Source of the DNA: Corallococcus sp. AS-1-6
Lineage (GTDB): Bacteria > Myxococcota > Myxococcia > Myxococcales > Myxococcaceae
DNA length: 61,231 nucleotides
Direction: 5' to 3'
NCBI RefSeq assembly: GCF_020037015.1
Contig: NZ_JAIQDE010000043.1
Span: 1-61,231 of the forward strand
Position numbers and translations under genes: made by a program. Positions within the stretch are counted from its first letter, which is position 1; each line of letters opens with the position of its first letter. The notes beneath the pieces were generated by a model that saw nothing but the letters and a program-made list of their open reading frames with translations, ran no database searches and was not told where the DNA came from. Of this stretch, positions 20,019 through 28,272 are shown one piece after another.

Positions 20019-22576
20019 GGGGTCACCGTGAGGTTGGCGAACACGCGCCGCTCGATGCGGTTGCCGAAGGGGTGCTCCGCGTGGCCGCCACCGAGCTGGC
20101 TGCCCTGCAGCGCCACGGAGACGAAGTCCTTCACCACGGTGTAGCCCACGCGGGCGTTGACGACGGTGTACGCGGGGAGGTTGTTGGCGATGAGGTCCAC
20201 GCGCGTCGGGTCGGACGCGGAGGGCTCGCGCTCCACCCAGGTGGTGGAGGTGGTGAACGCCGCTTCGATGCCGAACTCCAGGTCCGTGCGCGTGCGGTAG
20301 GTGACGCCGCCGAAGAGGCGGAAGGCCGGCGTCTGGCTGCACGTACCGCACTGGCCCTCGTCCGGCAGGTCGGAGCTGATGTGCTGGTACGCGGCGCTCG
20401 CCTTCACGCCCAGGCCGTCGATGGGGGACACGTTGATGCCCGCCTCCACGCCCCGCGCGGTGTAGATGGCGGCCTCGTTGGTGAACATGGAGCGGCCCAG
20501 CAGGTAGCTGCCGGTGCCGCTGTCGTAGGACTCGCCGGCGGGCAGCGACTGCACGGGCGACAGGGCGATGAGGTCCTTCACCGTGTTCTGGTAGAGGGCC
20601 ACGTCCCAGTCCAGGCCCAGGCGCGGGGACTCACCCCGCCAGCCCAACTCCAGCGCGTTGAGGCGCTCGGGGCGCAGCGTCCGGTTGCCGGTGGTCAGCA
20701 GGCTCACGCCGTTGACGCCCGGCACGGGCACGGGCAGCCGGGTGTAGCTCTCCAGGAACGTGGGCTCGCGGAAGGCGGTGGCCACGGACGCGCGGAAGGC
20801 GTGCCCCTCAATGGGCTGGAACACCGCGGACAGGCGCGGCGACTGCGCGATGCCGGGGTTGCCCTTGTCGAGCAGCGGGTGGCGGTCCACGCGGTAGCTG
20901 ACGATGAGGCGCAAGGGCTGCACGATGCGCCAGTCGTCCTGGACGAAGGCCGCCGCGTGGAACTCCTCGCGCAGGTCGTCCAGGTAGGTGAAGGCCACGC
21001 GCTTCAGGCGGCCCTCCACGCCGATGTTCACCTGGTGCTCGCCGGCCAGCTCGAAGCCGCGCGCGTACAGCGCTTCACCGTTGAAGACGTTGGAGGCGAC
21101 CTGGATGCCCAGCGAGCGCTGGCCGATGGCCTCGTACTGCGGGCCCGCGTCACCGGACAGGTGGTTCCAGAACGCCTTGAGCTTCACCGCGCCCAGCTCC
21201 ACGTCCGCCTTGGCGTACGCGCCCAGGCCGTCGATGTAGTAGTTGCGCAGGAGGCCCAGCGGATAGATTTCCGTCAGGTAGCGGTGCACGCCGCCGGAGA
21301 CGCCAATCGCCTGGCCCTCCTGGAACGTGTAGACGGTGGACAGGTTGGCGCGAGCCCCGCGCTGCCCCAGGTCGGGATCCGCGGGCCCCTGGAGGGCGAA
21401 GTCCGGACGGCCGCTCTCGTAATCGCGGCTCCACTTGTCCTCCTGCCGGTAGGCGGCGGACGCGCGGTAGCGCAGGCCGCCGTTCTGGCCGTGGCTGACG
21501 AAGGAGCCCTGCACGGTGTTGCCGCCGCCCGCCATGGCGCCGAAGCGCGCGCGCCGGCCGGTGCCGGGGGCCTGGGTGATGATGTTGATGACGCCCAGCA
21601 TCGCGTTGGCGCCGTACAGCGCGCTGCCCGGGCCGCGGATGACCTCGATGCGGTCGATCTCCTCCAGGCCGATGGGCAGCCCCGCCCACACCGTGAGGCC
21701 GAGGAAGTCCTGGTACTCCGTGCGGCCGTCCACCAGCACCAGCACCTTGTTGGCCAGGCGCTGGTTGAAGCCGCGCAGGCTGACGTTGGCGCTGCCCACG
21801 CCCATGGCCATCACGTCCGCGCCGGGCACGCGGCGCAAGAGCTCCGGCAGCGTGGTGGCGCCCGACAGGCGGATGTCCTCCGCCGTGATGACGGTGGTGG
21901 CGTTGGGCGCCTCCAGCGAGGACTGGGCGCGGCGGCTCGCCGTCACCACGCGCTCTTCATACGGCACCAGGCCCTGGTCGCCGGAGGTGTCGCCGGACTC
22001 GCCGCCGCCGCTGGAGCTGACGGTGGTGGGGCCGGGCGTGGCCGCGGGCTGCTGCGGGGCCTGGGGCTGGGCGGACATGGACTCCGCGCGGGCCACGGCC
22101 TTCTCCAGCCGCTCCATGAGCGTGGCCAACTGCTGCTGGGCCTGGATGCTCGTGGGGGGCGGCGGCGGCATGGGCAGGCCGGTGGCGGAGCCCGCCGTGC
22201 CGGGCTGGGCGCCGGGCTCCGGCGCCTCCGCCTGCGCGGCCTGGCGCGTGGCCTCCAGGCGCGTCACCTGGGCCTGCACGTTGGTGGCGTCCGGCGGGTT
22301 GGAGGCGAGGTAGCGCTTGTAGGCGTCCAGCGCTTCGTCCAGCCGGCCCGCGTCCTGGTACGCCCGGGCGATGTTGTAGAGGACGCTGGGGTGCGGCTTG
22401 ATGGCATAGGCCGCTTCCAGCTCGGCGATGCCTTCATCGAAGTTCTTCTGCTCGATGAGGCTCATGCCGTTGCGGAAGTGGCGGCGCGCTTCAAGTCGCG
22501 CGTCCGCCAGGGCCTCGGTCGCGCAAAGACACAGCGCGAGGAGCGCCCCACGTCGGAAGGCTGTCGGGGGATTCAC
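20015..22576 (-). CDS. TonB-dependent outer-membrane receptor with N-terminal TPR domain
   Basis: An 853-residue protein starting at GTG, overlapping the kinase stop (GTGA). A signal peptide (about residues 1-25) is followed by TPR-like repeats (about 26-95; FDEGIAELEAAYAIKPHPSVLYNIARAYQ). A Pro/Gln/Ser-rich linker carries SSGGGESGD. The plug domain comes next (about 205-330), with VVTASRR, VITAEDIR, LPELLRRVPG, VLVDGR and EVIRGPGSALYGANA. A 22-strand-type barrel fills the rest. VVTASRR is the usual entry to a vitamin B12/siderophore-type plug. The TPR preceding the plug is unusual and could contact TonB or another periplasmic partner. The substrate is unknown. Confidence 0.9.
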   Translation of the reverse strand: MNPPTAFRRGALLALCLCATEALADARLEARRHFRNGMSLIEQKNFDEGIAELEAAYAIKPHPSVLYNIARAYQDAGRLDEALDAYKRYLASNPPDATNVQAQVTRLEATRQAAQAEAPEPGAQPGTAGSATGLPMPPPPPTSIQAQQQLATLMERLEKAVARAESMSAQPQAPQQPAATPGPTTVSSSGGGESGDTSGDQGLVPYEERVVTASRRAQSSLEAPNATTVITAEDIRLSGATTLPELLRRVPGADVMAMGVGSANVSLRGFNQRLANKVLVLVDGRTEYQDFLGLTVWAGLPIGLEEIDRIEVIRGPGSALYGANAMLGVINIITQAPGTGRRARFGAMAGGGNTVQGSFVSHGQNGGLRYRASAAYRQEDKWSRDYESGRPDFALQGPADPDLGQRGARANLSTVYTFQEGQAIGVSGGVHRYLTEIYPLGLLRNYYIDGLGAYAKADVELGAVKLKAFWNHLSGDAGPQYEAIGQRSLGIQVASNVFNGEALYARGFELAGEHQVNIGVEGRLKRVAFTYLDDLREEFHAAAFVQDDWRIVQPLRLIVSYRVDRHPLLDKGNPGIAQSPRLSAVFQPIEGHAFRASVATAFREPTFLESYTRLPVPVPGVNGVSLLTTGNRTLRPERLNALELGWRGESPRLGLDWDVALYQNTVKDLIALSPVQSLPAGESYDSGTGSYLLGRSMFTNEAAIYTARGVEAGINVSPIDGLGVKASAAYQHISSDLPDEGQCGTCSQTPAFRLFGGVTYRTRTDLEFGIEAAFTTSTTWVEREPSASDPTRVDLIANNLPAYTVVNARVGYTVVKDFVSVALQGSQLGGGHAEHPFGNRIERRVFANLTVTP

Positions 22577-24183
22577 TGGTACGGATCGTCCTTGTACTGG
22601 GAGCTGGGAGCCTTGGGGGAGGGCTTCGGTCCCGGCTGCTTCTTGATGCGCGGAAGCTTGATGGAGACGTTGACGGTGGTGCCCGGCTCGCCCGAATAGG
22701 TCTTGCTCACGGTCTGGTAGCCGTCCATCGCGAACGACACCTCCACGTCAGCGAGCCCCGGCGTGTCCGGCGTGTGGTTGATGACCAGCGGGGTGTTGCC
22801 GCGCACCCTGCCGTTGATCTTCACCTCCGCGCCCGGAGGGTCGCTCTCCACGTCGAAGCGGACGGGGCGGGGAGCGGCGGGCGGCGGCGCGGCGGCCTCC
22901 GCGACGGGCGCGGCCTCACGGGTGGGCGGCGGCGCGACGGGCGTGCGCGCCACGGGGGCGGACACGGCCGGTTCCGGCGGGGGCTTCTGGGCGCCGCGCA
23001 GCACGAAGATGCTCGCCACGCCCAGCCCCACGAACAGGGACACGCCGAACAGCGCGATGCCCAGACCCTTCCTGGACTTCTTCTCCGCCAGGCCGCCGGC
23101 CTCGTCCACGGAGATGTCCAGCGCCATGGTGTTGGGCGCGGGCGTGGGGCCGGAGCCCAGCGCCGGGTGGGCGCCGGAGTGGATGCCGCTGTGCGGGCCG
23201 CTGTGGGGGCCGGAGCCCACCGCGTTGAGGCCGGTGCGCGTGGCGAAGACGCCGCTGACGCCGGACGCGGACGCGGCGGTGCGCATGCCCTGGAGCACGG
23301 CGTCCATGGACGCGTAGCGGTCCACGGGGCGCTTGGCCAGGCACTTCATCACCAGCGCCTCCACCTCCGCGGGCACGGTGTGGTCCGGCCACACGGTGTG
23401 GAAGGGCGGCGGCGGGTCGTTGATGTGCTTGACGATGACGTCGATGCTCTGCGCCGCCTGGAAGGGCGGCCGGCCCATCAGCGTCTGGTAGAGCACCACG
23501 CCCAGGCTGTACACGTCGCTGCGCGGATCCGCGATGTTGCGCGCCTGCTCCGGCGCCATGTACTGCGGCGAGCCCAGGATGACGCCCGCCTGCGTGAGGG
23601 TGGTGTCCTCCTTCATGGCGGCGTCGCCGGAGAACGACTTCACCAGGCCGAAGTCCAGGACCTTCACCACGTCGTGATCCGCCTCCTGGTTGAGGATCAT
23701 CACGTTGGCGGGCTTGAGGTCGCGGTGGATGAGGCCGACCTTGTGCGCCTCGCGCAGCGAGCGGGCCACCTGCTGCCCGATGGCGAGCGCGCGCTCCCAC
23801 GGCAGCGGCCCTTCCTGGGTGAGCAACTGCGACAGCGTCAGCCCCTCCAGGTACTCCATCGCGATGTAGTAGATGCCGTCTTCCGTCTTGCCGTAGTCGA
23901 TGACGGTGACGGTGTTCGGATGGCGCAGCTTCGCGGTGACGCTGGCCTCCAGGAAGAAGCGCTTCTGGAAGCCCGGGTCCTTGCCCTCGCCGCTGTACTG
24001 CGGGTTGAGGACCTTGAGCGCCACCAGGCGATCCAACGGCGCCTGCATGGCCTTGTAGACGCGGCCCATGCCTCCGGCGCCAAGCGTCTCCAGGATGCGG
24101 AAGCGCTCGTTGAGGATCCGCCCGAGCAGGGGATCCGCCACGTCGGCTGGCGCGCCCTTGCGGGGGGCGTCGCTTTCGATCAT
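22573..24183 (-). CDS. membrane Ser/Thr protein kinase with C-terminal PEGA domain
   Basis: A 536-residue Hanks-type kinase. The start MIESDAPRKG is the first good ATG after the divergent gap. The catalytic domain (about 25-300) has LGAGGMGRVYKA, VALKVLN with the ATP Lys, HRDLKPANVM, DFGLVK and GSPQYMAPEQ, all intact. A His/Ser/Gly linker (GPHSGPHSGIHSGAHP) leads to one transmembrane helix (about residue 385-407; LGIALFGVSLFVGLG). Outside the membrane lie a Pro/Ala stretch and a PEGA domain (FDVESDPPGAEVKINGR), a beta fold for surface binding. Its stop overlaps the TonB-receptor GTG. Sensing of envelope state coupled to the receptor is inference. Confidence 0.93.
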   Translation of the reverse strand: MIESDAPRKGAPADVADPLLGRILNERFRILETLGAGGMGRVYKAMQAPLDRLVALKVLNPQYSGEGKDPGFQKRFFLEASVTAKLRHPNTVTVIDYGKTEDGIYYIAMEYLEGLTLSQLLTQEGPLPWERALAIGQQVARSLREAHKVGLIHRDLKPANVMILNQEADHDVVKVLDFGLVKSFSGDAAMKEDTTLTQAGVILGSPQYMAPEQARNIADPRSDVYSLGVVLYQTLMGRPPFQAAQSIDVIVKHINDPPPPFHTVWPDHTVPAEVEALVMKCLAKRPVDRYASMDAVLQGMRTAASASGVSGVFATRTGLNAVGSGPHSGPHSGIHSGAHPALGSGPTPAPNTMALDISVDEAGGLAEKKSRKGLGIALFGVSLFVGLGVASIFVLRGAQKPPPEPAVSAPVARTPVAPPPTREAAPVAEAAAPPPAAPRPVRFDVESDPPGAEVKINGRVRGNTPLVINHTPDTPGLADVEVSFAMDGYQTVSKTYSGEPGTTVNVSIKLPRIKKQPGPKPSPKAPSSQYKDDPYQ

Positions 24184-24472
24184 GTGTTCCCCCAAGGCGA
24201 AGAGAAGAACCGCATACGTCGTTTCGGACCCGGCGGATGCTAGCACCGCCTTTGAAAACCGCCCAAGAGACGTGCCGCTATCATCGCCGCGCCCGAGCCC
24301 CGAGTTTCCGGCCCGCGCGGCGCGCCCGCCCTCCCGCACCTCCCGTGCGCACCGCGCCCCCGGTGGGGGTTGGAAAACGAGGAAATCGGCGTCCGTTGCC
24401 GCACAGTTCGTGGGGACTGGTGCGTCGCGTCATCCCCGGCGAGGGGGGCTCGGGCGGGTTAGGGTGCCCCGC
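24184..24472. promoter_or_regulatory. divergent intergenic region, kinase operon versus BtuF-like gene
   Basis: 289 bases between divergent starts, probably with promoters for both. I see no strong palindrome, leader ORF or B12-riboswitch-like conserved box. Confidence 0.3.
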
Positions 24473-25342
24473 ATGAATGCTGGGCTGTCCGAGCTGTTGT
24501 CGTCGGCGCCGCGCTATCCGCGGCGGGTGGTGTGCCTGACGGAGGAGACGACGGAGGTGCTCTACCGCATCGGGGCGGGGGACCTGGTCGTGGGCGTGTC
24601 GGGGTTCACGGTGCGGCCTCCGGAGGCGCGCAGGAAGCCCCGGGTCAGCTCGTTCCTGGACGCGAACTTCGAGCGGATCTTGGAGCTGAAGCCGGACCTG
24701 GTGCTGGGGTTCAGCGACCTGCAGGCGGACATCGGCCGGGAGCTGTGCAAGCGCGGGGTGCCCATCTACCTGTTCAACCAGCGCTCGCTCGCGGAGATAT
24801 TGCAGGCGGTGCGGCTCACCGGGGCGCTGGTGGGGCGCGCGGAGGGCGCGGAGGCGCTGGCGGCCCGACTGGAGAAGAACCTGGAGCGCCACTCGGACGC
24901 GGCGCAGTCGCTGCCCAAGCGGCCGCGCATCTTCTTCGAGGAGTGGCACGAGCCGCTCATCTCCGGCATCCGCTGGTGTTCGGAGCTGGTGGAGGTGGTG
25001 GGTGGGGTGGACGTGTGCCAGGAGTCGCGCGCGTCGCAGGGGGCGAAGGGCCGCATCTTCGACCCGGAGGAGGTGGCCCGGCGCGACCCGGAGGGCGTCA
25101 TCGCCAGTTGGTGCGGGCGCAAGGCGAAGCGGGAGAAGATCGCCTCCCGGCCGGGGTGGGCCGGCGTGCGGGCGGTGGTGGACGACCAGCTCTACGAAGT
25201 GAGGAGTTCCTACATCCTCCAGCCGGGGCCGGCGGCGCTGACGGACGGGGTGGATCAACTGGCGCGCATCGTGGCGGCCATCGCGAAGGGGGAGAAGCTG
25301 CCCATGGCCCGGCCGGGAGACCTGCGCACCGCGCTGGAGTGA
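24473..25342 (+). CDS. BtuF/FecB-like periplasmic-binding-fold protein without signal peptide
   Basis: A 289-residue protein of the class III helical-backbone binding-protein fold used for cobalamin and siderophores. RVVCLTEETTEVLYRIGAGDLVVGVS near residue 17, LELKPDLVLGFSD, and the C-terminal ILQPGPAALTDGVDQLARIV match that family. No export signal is seen at the ATG used. The in-frame extension to 24068 runs into the kinase gene antisense and also lacks one. It is therefore probably cytosolic, like the standalone cobalamin-binding-like proteins found in many bacteria. A 42-base gap leads to the outer-membrane protein gene. No ABC permease is adjacent, and the ligand is unknown. Confidence 0.8.
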   Translation: MNAGLSELLSSAPRYPRRVVCLTEETTEVLYRIGAGDLVVGVSGFTVRPPEARRKPRVSSFLDANFERILELKPDLVLGFSDLQADIGRELCKRGVPIYLFNQRSLAEILQAVRLTGALVGRAEGAEALAARLEKNLERHSDAAQSLPKRPRIFFEEWHEPLISGIRWCSELVEVVGGVDVCQESRASQGAKGRIFDPEEVARRDPEGVIASWCGRKAKREKIASRPGWAGVRAVVDDQLYEVRSSYILQPGPAALTDGVDQLARIVAAIAKGEKLPMARPGDLRTALE

Positions 25343-25384
25343 GGGGAGGCTGGCGGCAGGCCCGGCGCATGACAGGATGCGCGC

Positions 25385-27367
25385 GTGCCGCTCCCGCTGC
25401 CCGTCCTGCTGGTCACCCTGCTCGTCGCGACGGGCACTCCGTCAGGGCAGGCGTCGCCCGAGCAGGGCGCTCCGTCGCTGCCCTCCGATGCGCCCCGTCC
25501 GCCCGAGCCTGAAGGCTCCGGCAAGCCCCGGGACGTGGTGCCTTCGGACGCGCCGGTGCGCTCGCCGGACGTCGAGCCGTCGGGCGTGTCGAACACGGAG
25601 GTCGCGGCGCCGCCCCGCGCGGAGCAGGTCCCGGTGGGGCCGGAGGGCACGCAGGCGCCCGAGGCCGCCACGGACGCGGAGCGCACGAAGAACTACGAGG
25701 AGGCGCTCATCGCGTGGGGCCTGGGCGAGGTCGAGCGCCAGGTGGAGCCCGCGCCCCAGGGCAAGGTGCTGGAGGAGGTGCTCGTCGCCGCGGAGGAGGT
25801 GGTCGCGCCGATGGATCCGTATCCATCGCTGCTCAACATCTTCCACGTCCGCACCCGCGACGAGGTCGTCCGCCAGGAGGTGTTGATTACGCCGGGGCAG
25901 CCGTACTCGGAGGCGCTCGTCGCGGAGTCGGTGCGCAACCTGCGCAAGCTGGGGCTGTTCTCGGTGGTGCGCGCGGTGCCGGTGAAGGGCAGCGCGCCGG
26001 ACAAGGTCGCGCTGCTGCTGGTGACCAAGGACCTGTGGTCCCTGCGGCTCAACAACGAGTTCTCCGCCGTGGGCTCGCTGCTGCTCTACCTGCGCCTTCA
26101 AGGCACGGAGCAGAACTTCCTGGGGCGCGGCAAGAAGGTGGCGCTGGACTTCATCATGCGCCTGGACACGTTCAGCCTCGGCCAGAGCTACACGGACCGG
26201 CGCGTGCTCGGCAGCCGCTGGTCGCTGACGGAGTCCGCCGCGGTGCTGATCAACCGCGACACGGGGAGGGCGGAGGGCTCGCGGGGGAGCCTGGTCGTCA
26301 GCCGGCCGCTGTATTCGCTGGCCACGCCGTGGAGCCTGAGCACGTCCGTGGCGTGGAACATGGAGACCGCGCGGCAGTTCCGGGGCGCGGACATCTGGCA
26401 GCTCCCGTTCCCGGACGGCGAGCCCGTGCCGTACATCTACAACGCGCGCGAGGTGGCCGCGGGCGCCACGTACACGCGCTCCTACGGCCAGCGCTACAAG
26501 TGGAACGTGGGCATGGGCGCGGGGGCCTACCACTACGCCTACGCCGCGCCGGTGGCGTCCCAGCTCACGGACGCGCAGGCGGACTGGTTCCGCCGCAACT
26601 ACCTGCCGCGCGCGGAGGACGCGGGGTACGCGAACTTCTCCTTGAGCGCCTTCGAGGCCCGCTACGACGTCTTGCGCAACGTGGACTCGTACACGCTGTC
26701 GGAGGACTTCCAGTTGGGGCACTCGGTGCTGGCCACGCTGCGCTACGCGCCGCCGGTGTTCCCGTCCGCCGCGCACTTCGCGGAAGGGGGGCTGTCCCTG
26801 CGCTACCGCGTGCACTGGGGGGACGCGCTCACCACCGCGTCCGCGGCCGCGTCCGTCCGCCAGCAGTTGAATGCACCGCGGCCGGGCGTGAAGGAGGGCT
26901 GGACGAACCGCCGCTGGGCCGCGGAGCTGGTGCAGGTGTCGCCGCGAGTGCTCGGGGGGCGCTTCGTGGCGCGCGGCCTGCTGGACGTGAACATCGACGA
27001 CCTGTCCGAGCGCGTGAGCCTCCTGGGCGGCAGCAACGGCCTGCGCGGCGCGGCGGTGGATGCGTACTCCGGCAAGCGGCTGCTGCTGGTGAACCTGGAG
27101 TACCGCACCGCGCCGCTCGTCGTGCGCACGGTGCACGTGGGCGGCGTGTTCTTCCTGGACTCGGGCAGCGCGTTCAATAAGCGGCCGGAGATGGTGACCA
27201 CCGTGGGCGTGGGCCTGCGGGTGCTGTTCCCCCAGTTCAACGTGTTCCCGTTCCGCATCGACTTCGGCTACGTGCTCAACGGCGACCGTCCCCCCGTGGG
27301 CAGCCGCCTGTCGCTCAGCAGCGGGCAGGTGACGGAGTACCGGCCCGGCTTCCTCGACTCCCCCTGA
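25385..27367 (+). CDS. BamA/TamA-like outer-membrane beta-barrel with POTRA domain
   Basis: A 660-residue protein from GTG with AGGA eight bases upstream. A signal peptide (PLPLPVLLVTLLVATG) and a long Pro/Glu-rich region (to about 95) precede a POTRA-like module (about 140-220; TRDEVVRQEVLITPGQPYSE, VRNLRKLGLFSVV). The remainder is a 16-strand-type barrel beginning LRLNNEFSAVGSLLLYL. LQGTEQNFLGRGKKVA is the Omp85 NLLGRGK-like segment. It ends at FPFRIDFGYVLNGD. Assembly or translocation of outer-membrane components is the family role. It ends six bases from the convergent neighbour. The single POTRA suggests an accessory rather than the essential BamA. Confidence 0.85.
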   Translation: MPLPLPVLLVTLLVATGTPSGQASPEQGAPSLPSDAPRPPEPEGSGKPRDVVPSDAPVRSPDVEPSGVSNTEVAAPPRAEQVPVGPEGTQAPEAATDAERTKNYEEALIAWGLGEVERQVEPAPQGKVLEEVLVAAEEVVAPMDPYPSLLNIFHVRTRDEVVRQEVLITPGQPYSEALVAESVRNLRKLGLFSVVRAVPVKGSAPDKVALLLVTKDLWSLRLNNEFSAVGSLLLYLRLQGTEQNFLGRGKKVALDFIMRLDTFSLGQSYTDRRVLGSRWSLTESAAVLINRDTGRAEGSRGSLVVSRPLYSLATPWSLSTSVAWNMETARQFRGADIWQLPFPDGEPVPYIYNAREVAAGATYTRSYGQRYKWNVGMGAGAYHYAYAAPVASQLTDAQADWFRRNYLPRAEDAGYANFSLSAFEARYDVLRNVDSYTLSEDFQLGHSVLATLRYAPPVFPSAAHFAEGGLSLRYRVHWGDALTTASAAASVRQQLNAPRPGVKEGWTNRRWAAELVQVSPRVLGGRFVARGLLDVNIDDLSERVSLLGGSNGLRGAAVDAYSGKRLLLVNLEYRTAPLVVRTVHVGGVFFLDSGSAFNKRPEMVTTVGVGLRVLFPQFNVFPFRIDFGYVLNGDRPPVGSRLSLSSGQVTEYRPGFLDSP

Positions 27368-27373
27368 CGCGGC

Positions 27374-28153
27374 TCAGGGCGGTTCGACGCGGAGCAATTC
27401 GCGGAAGAGGACCTCCGCCACGTCGCGGAACAGCTCTCCGGACGCGAGCAGCCCGCCGCAGTGGTGGGGCTCGCGCGCGAGCGTCAGCGCCACCGCCTTG
27501 CCCAGCACCGCGTCCCAGAAGGGCTCCGAGTCGGGCGGCAGGAGGAACTCGCGGATGACGGCCTTCGGCCACGGCAGCACGGTGGTGGGGTCCGCGTCGC
27601 TCAGGCTGGTGAAGCAGTCCAGGTCCACGTCCAGCAGCACGGCGGACGCGGCCTCCAGCACGTCGCGCACCGCGTCCGTGGGGCCGGGGCGCAGGTACGC
27701 CTCCGCCGCGCGGTCCACGGTCGTCACCGTCACGAGGCGGTGCGAGCGGCCGCGCGTGTCCACGTAGGTGTCCCCGGAGAAGGAGCCCCGGGGCCGGGTG
27801 CGCGCGATGATCAACGCGTCGCCCACGAGGTTCGCCTCCATCGCCGCGAGGATGTGGTCGTAGTTGCGCACGTCCAGCTTCCACCGCGCGTGCTCATCCA
27901 GCGCGTGCAGGCCGGCGGAGCGGTCCGGCATGTCCGCGGGGCGCTCCGGAACCACGATGTCCAGGTGCCGGTCCAGCGTGACGAGCAGGGCAGGCGGGCC
28001 CGCGTCGCCCAGGGCGCACGCCCACGCGGGCAGCGCGAGCCGATGCGGGTCGAACACATAGGCGTCCATCGGACCCCGGCCACCGCCCAGGCCCAGCCGC
28101 ACCACGCCCGCGAGGCGGAGGTGGCGCAAGGCGTCGTCATTTTTCGGGTTCAT
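27374..28153 (-). CDS. UPF0489-like protein (possible arginase-fold metal enzyme)
   Basis: A 259-residue cytosolic protein. LVTLDRHLDIV near residue 60, VLLDVDLDCFTS near residue 170 and AREPHHCGG near residue 225 resemble the metal-binding strands of the UPF0489/ureohydrolase fold, with Asp-x-Asp and His ligands. No biochemical function is established for this family that I can assign. It lies alone, convergent to the barrel gene and divergent from the DPP-IV gene with a 119-base gap. Confidence 0.62.
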   Translation of the reverse strand: MNPKNDDALRHLRLAGVVRLGLGGGRGPMDAYVFDPHRLALPAWACALGDAGPPALLVTLDRHLDIVVPERPADMPDRSAGLHALDEHARWKLDVRNYDHILAAMEANLVGDALIIARTRPRGSFSGDTYVDTRGRSHRLVTVTTVDRAAEAYLRPGPTDAVRDVLEAASAVLLDVDLDCFTSLSDADPTTVLPWPKAVIREFLLPPDSEPFWDAVLGKAVALTLAREPHHCGGLLASGELFRDVAEVLFRELLRVEPP

Positions 28154-28272
28154 GCGGGTTGGGAATCCTCTCCAGGGCCGGACGTTGGCAGGGCCGCGCG
28201 GCGGCCGGAGTGTAGGCTTGCCCGCACCTTCCCGCGAAAGGAGCCCCGCCCCGCGCGGGGATTCAGCTACGC

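Noticed and set aside
20072-22699. 875-codon plus-strand open frame antisense to the TonB receptor
   Set aside because: Low-complexity His/Ala/Val/Gly product with no motif. The minus strand has the receptor plug and barrel.
24184-24472. Cobalamin riboswitch upstream of the BtuF-like gene
   Set aside because: I looked for a B12-box-like conserved core and saw none. The gene's ligand is also unknown.
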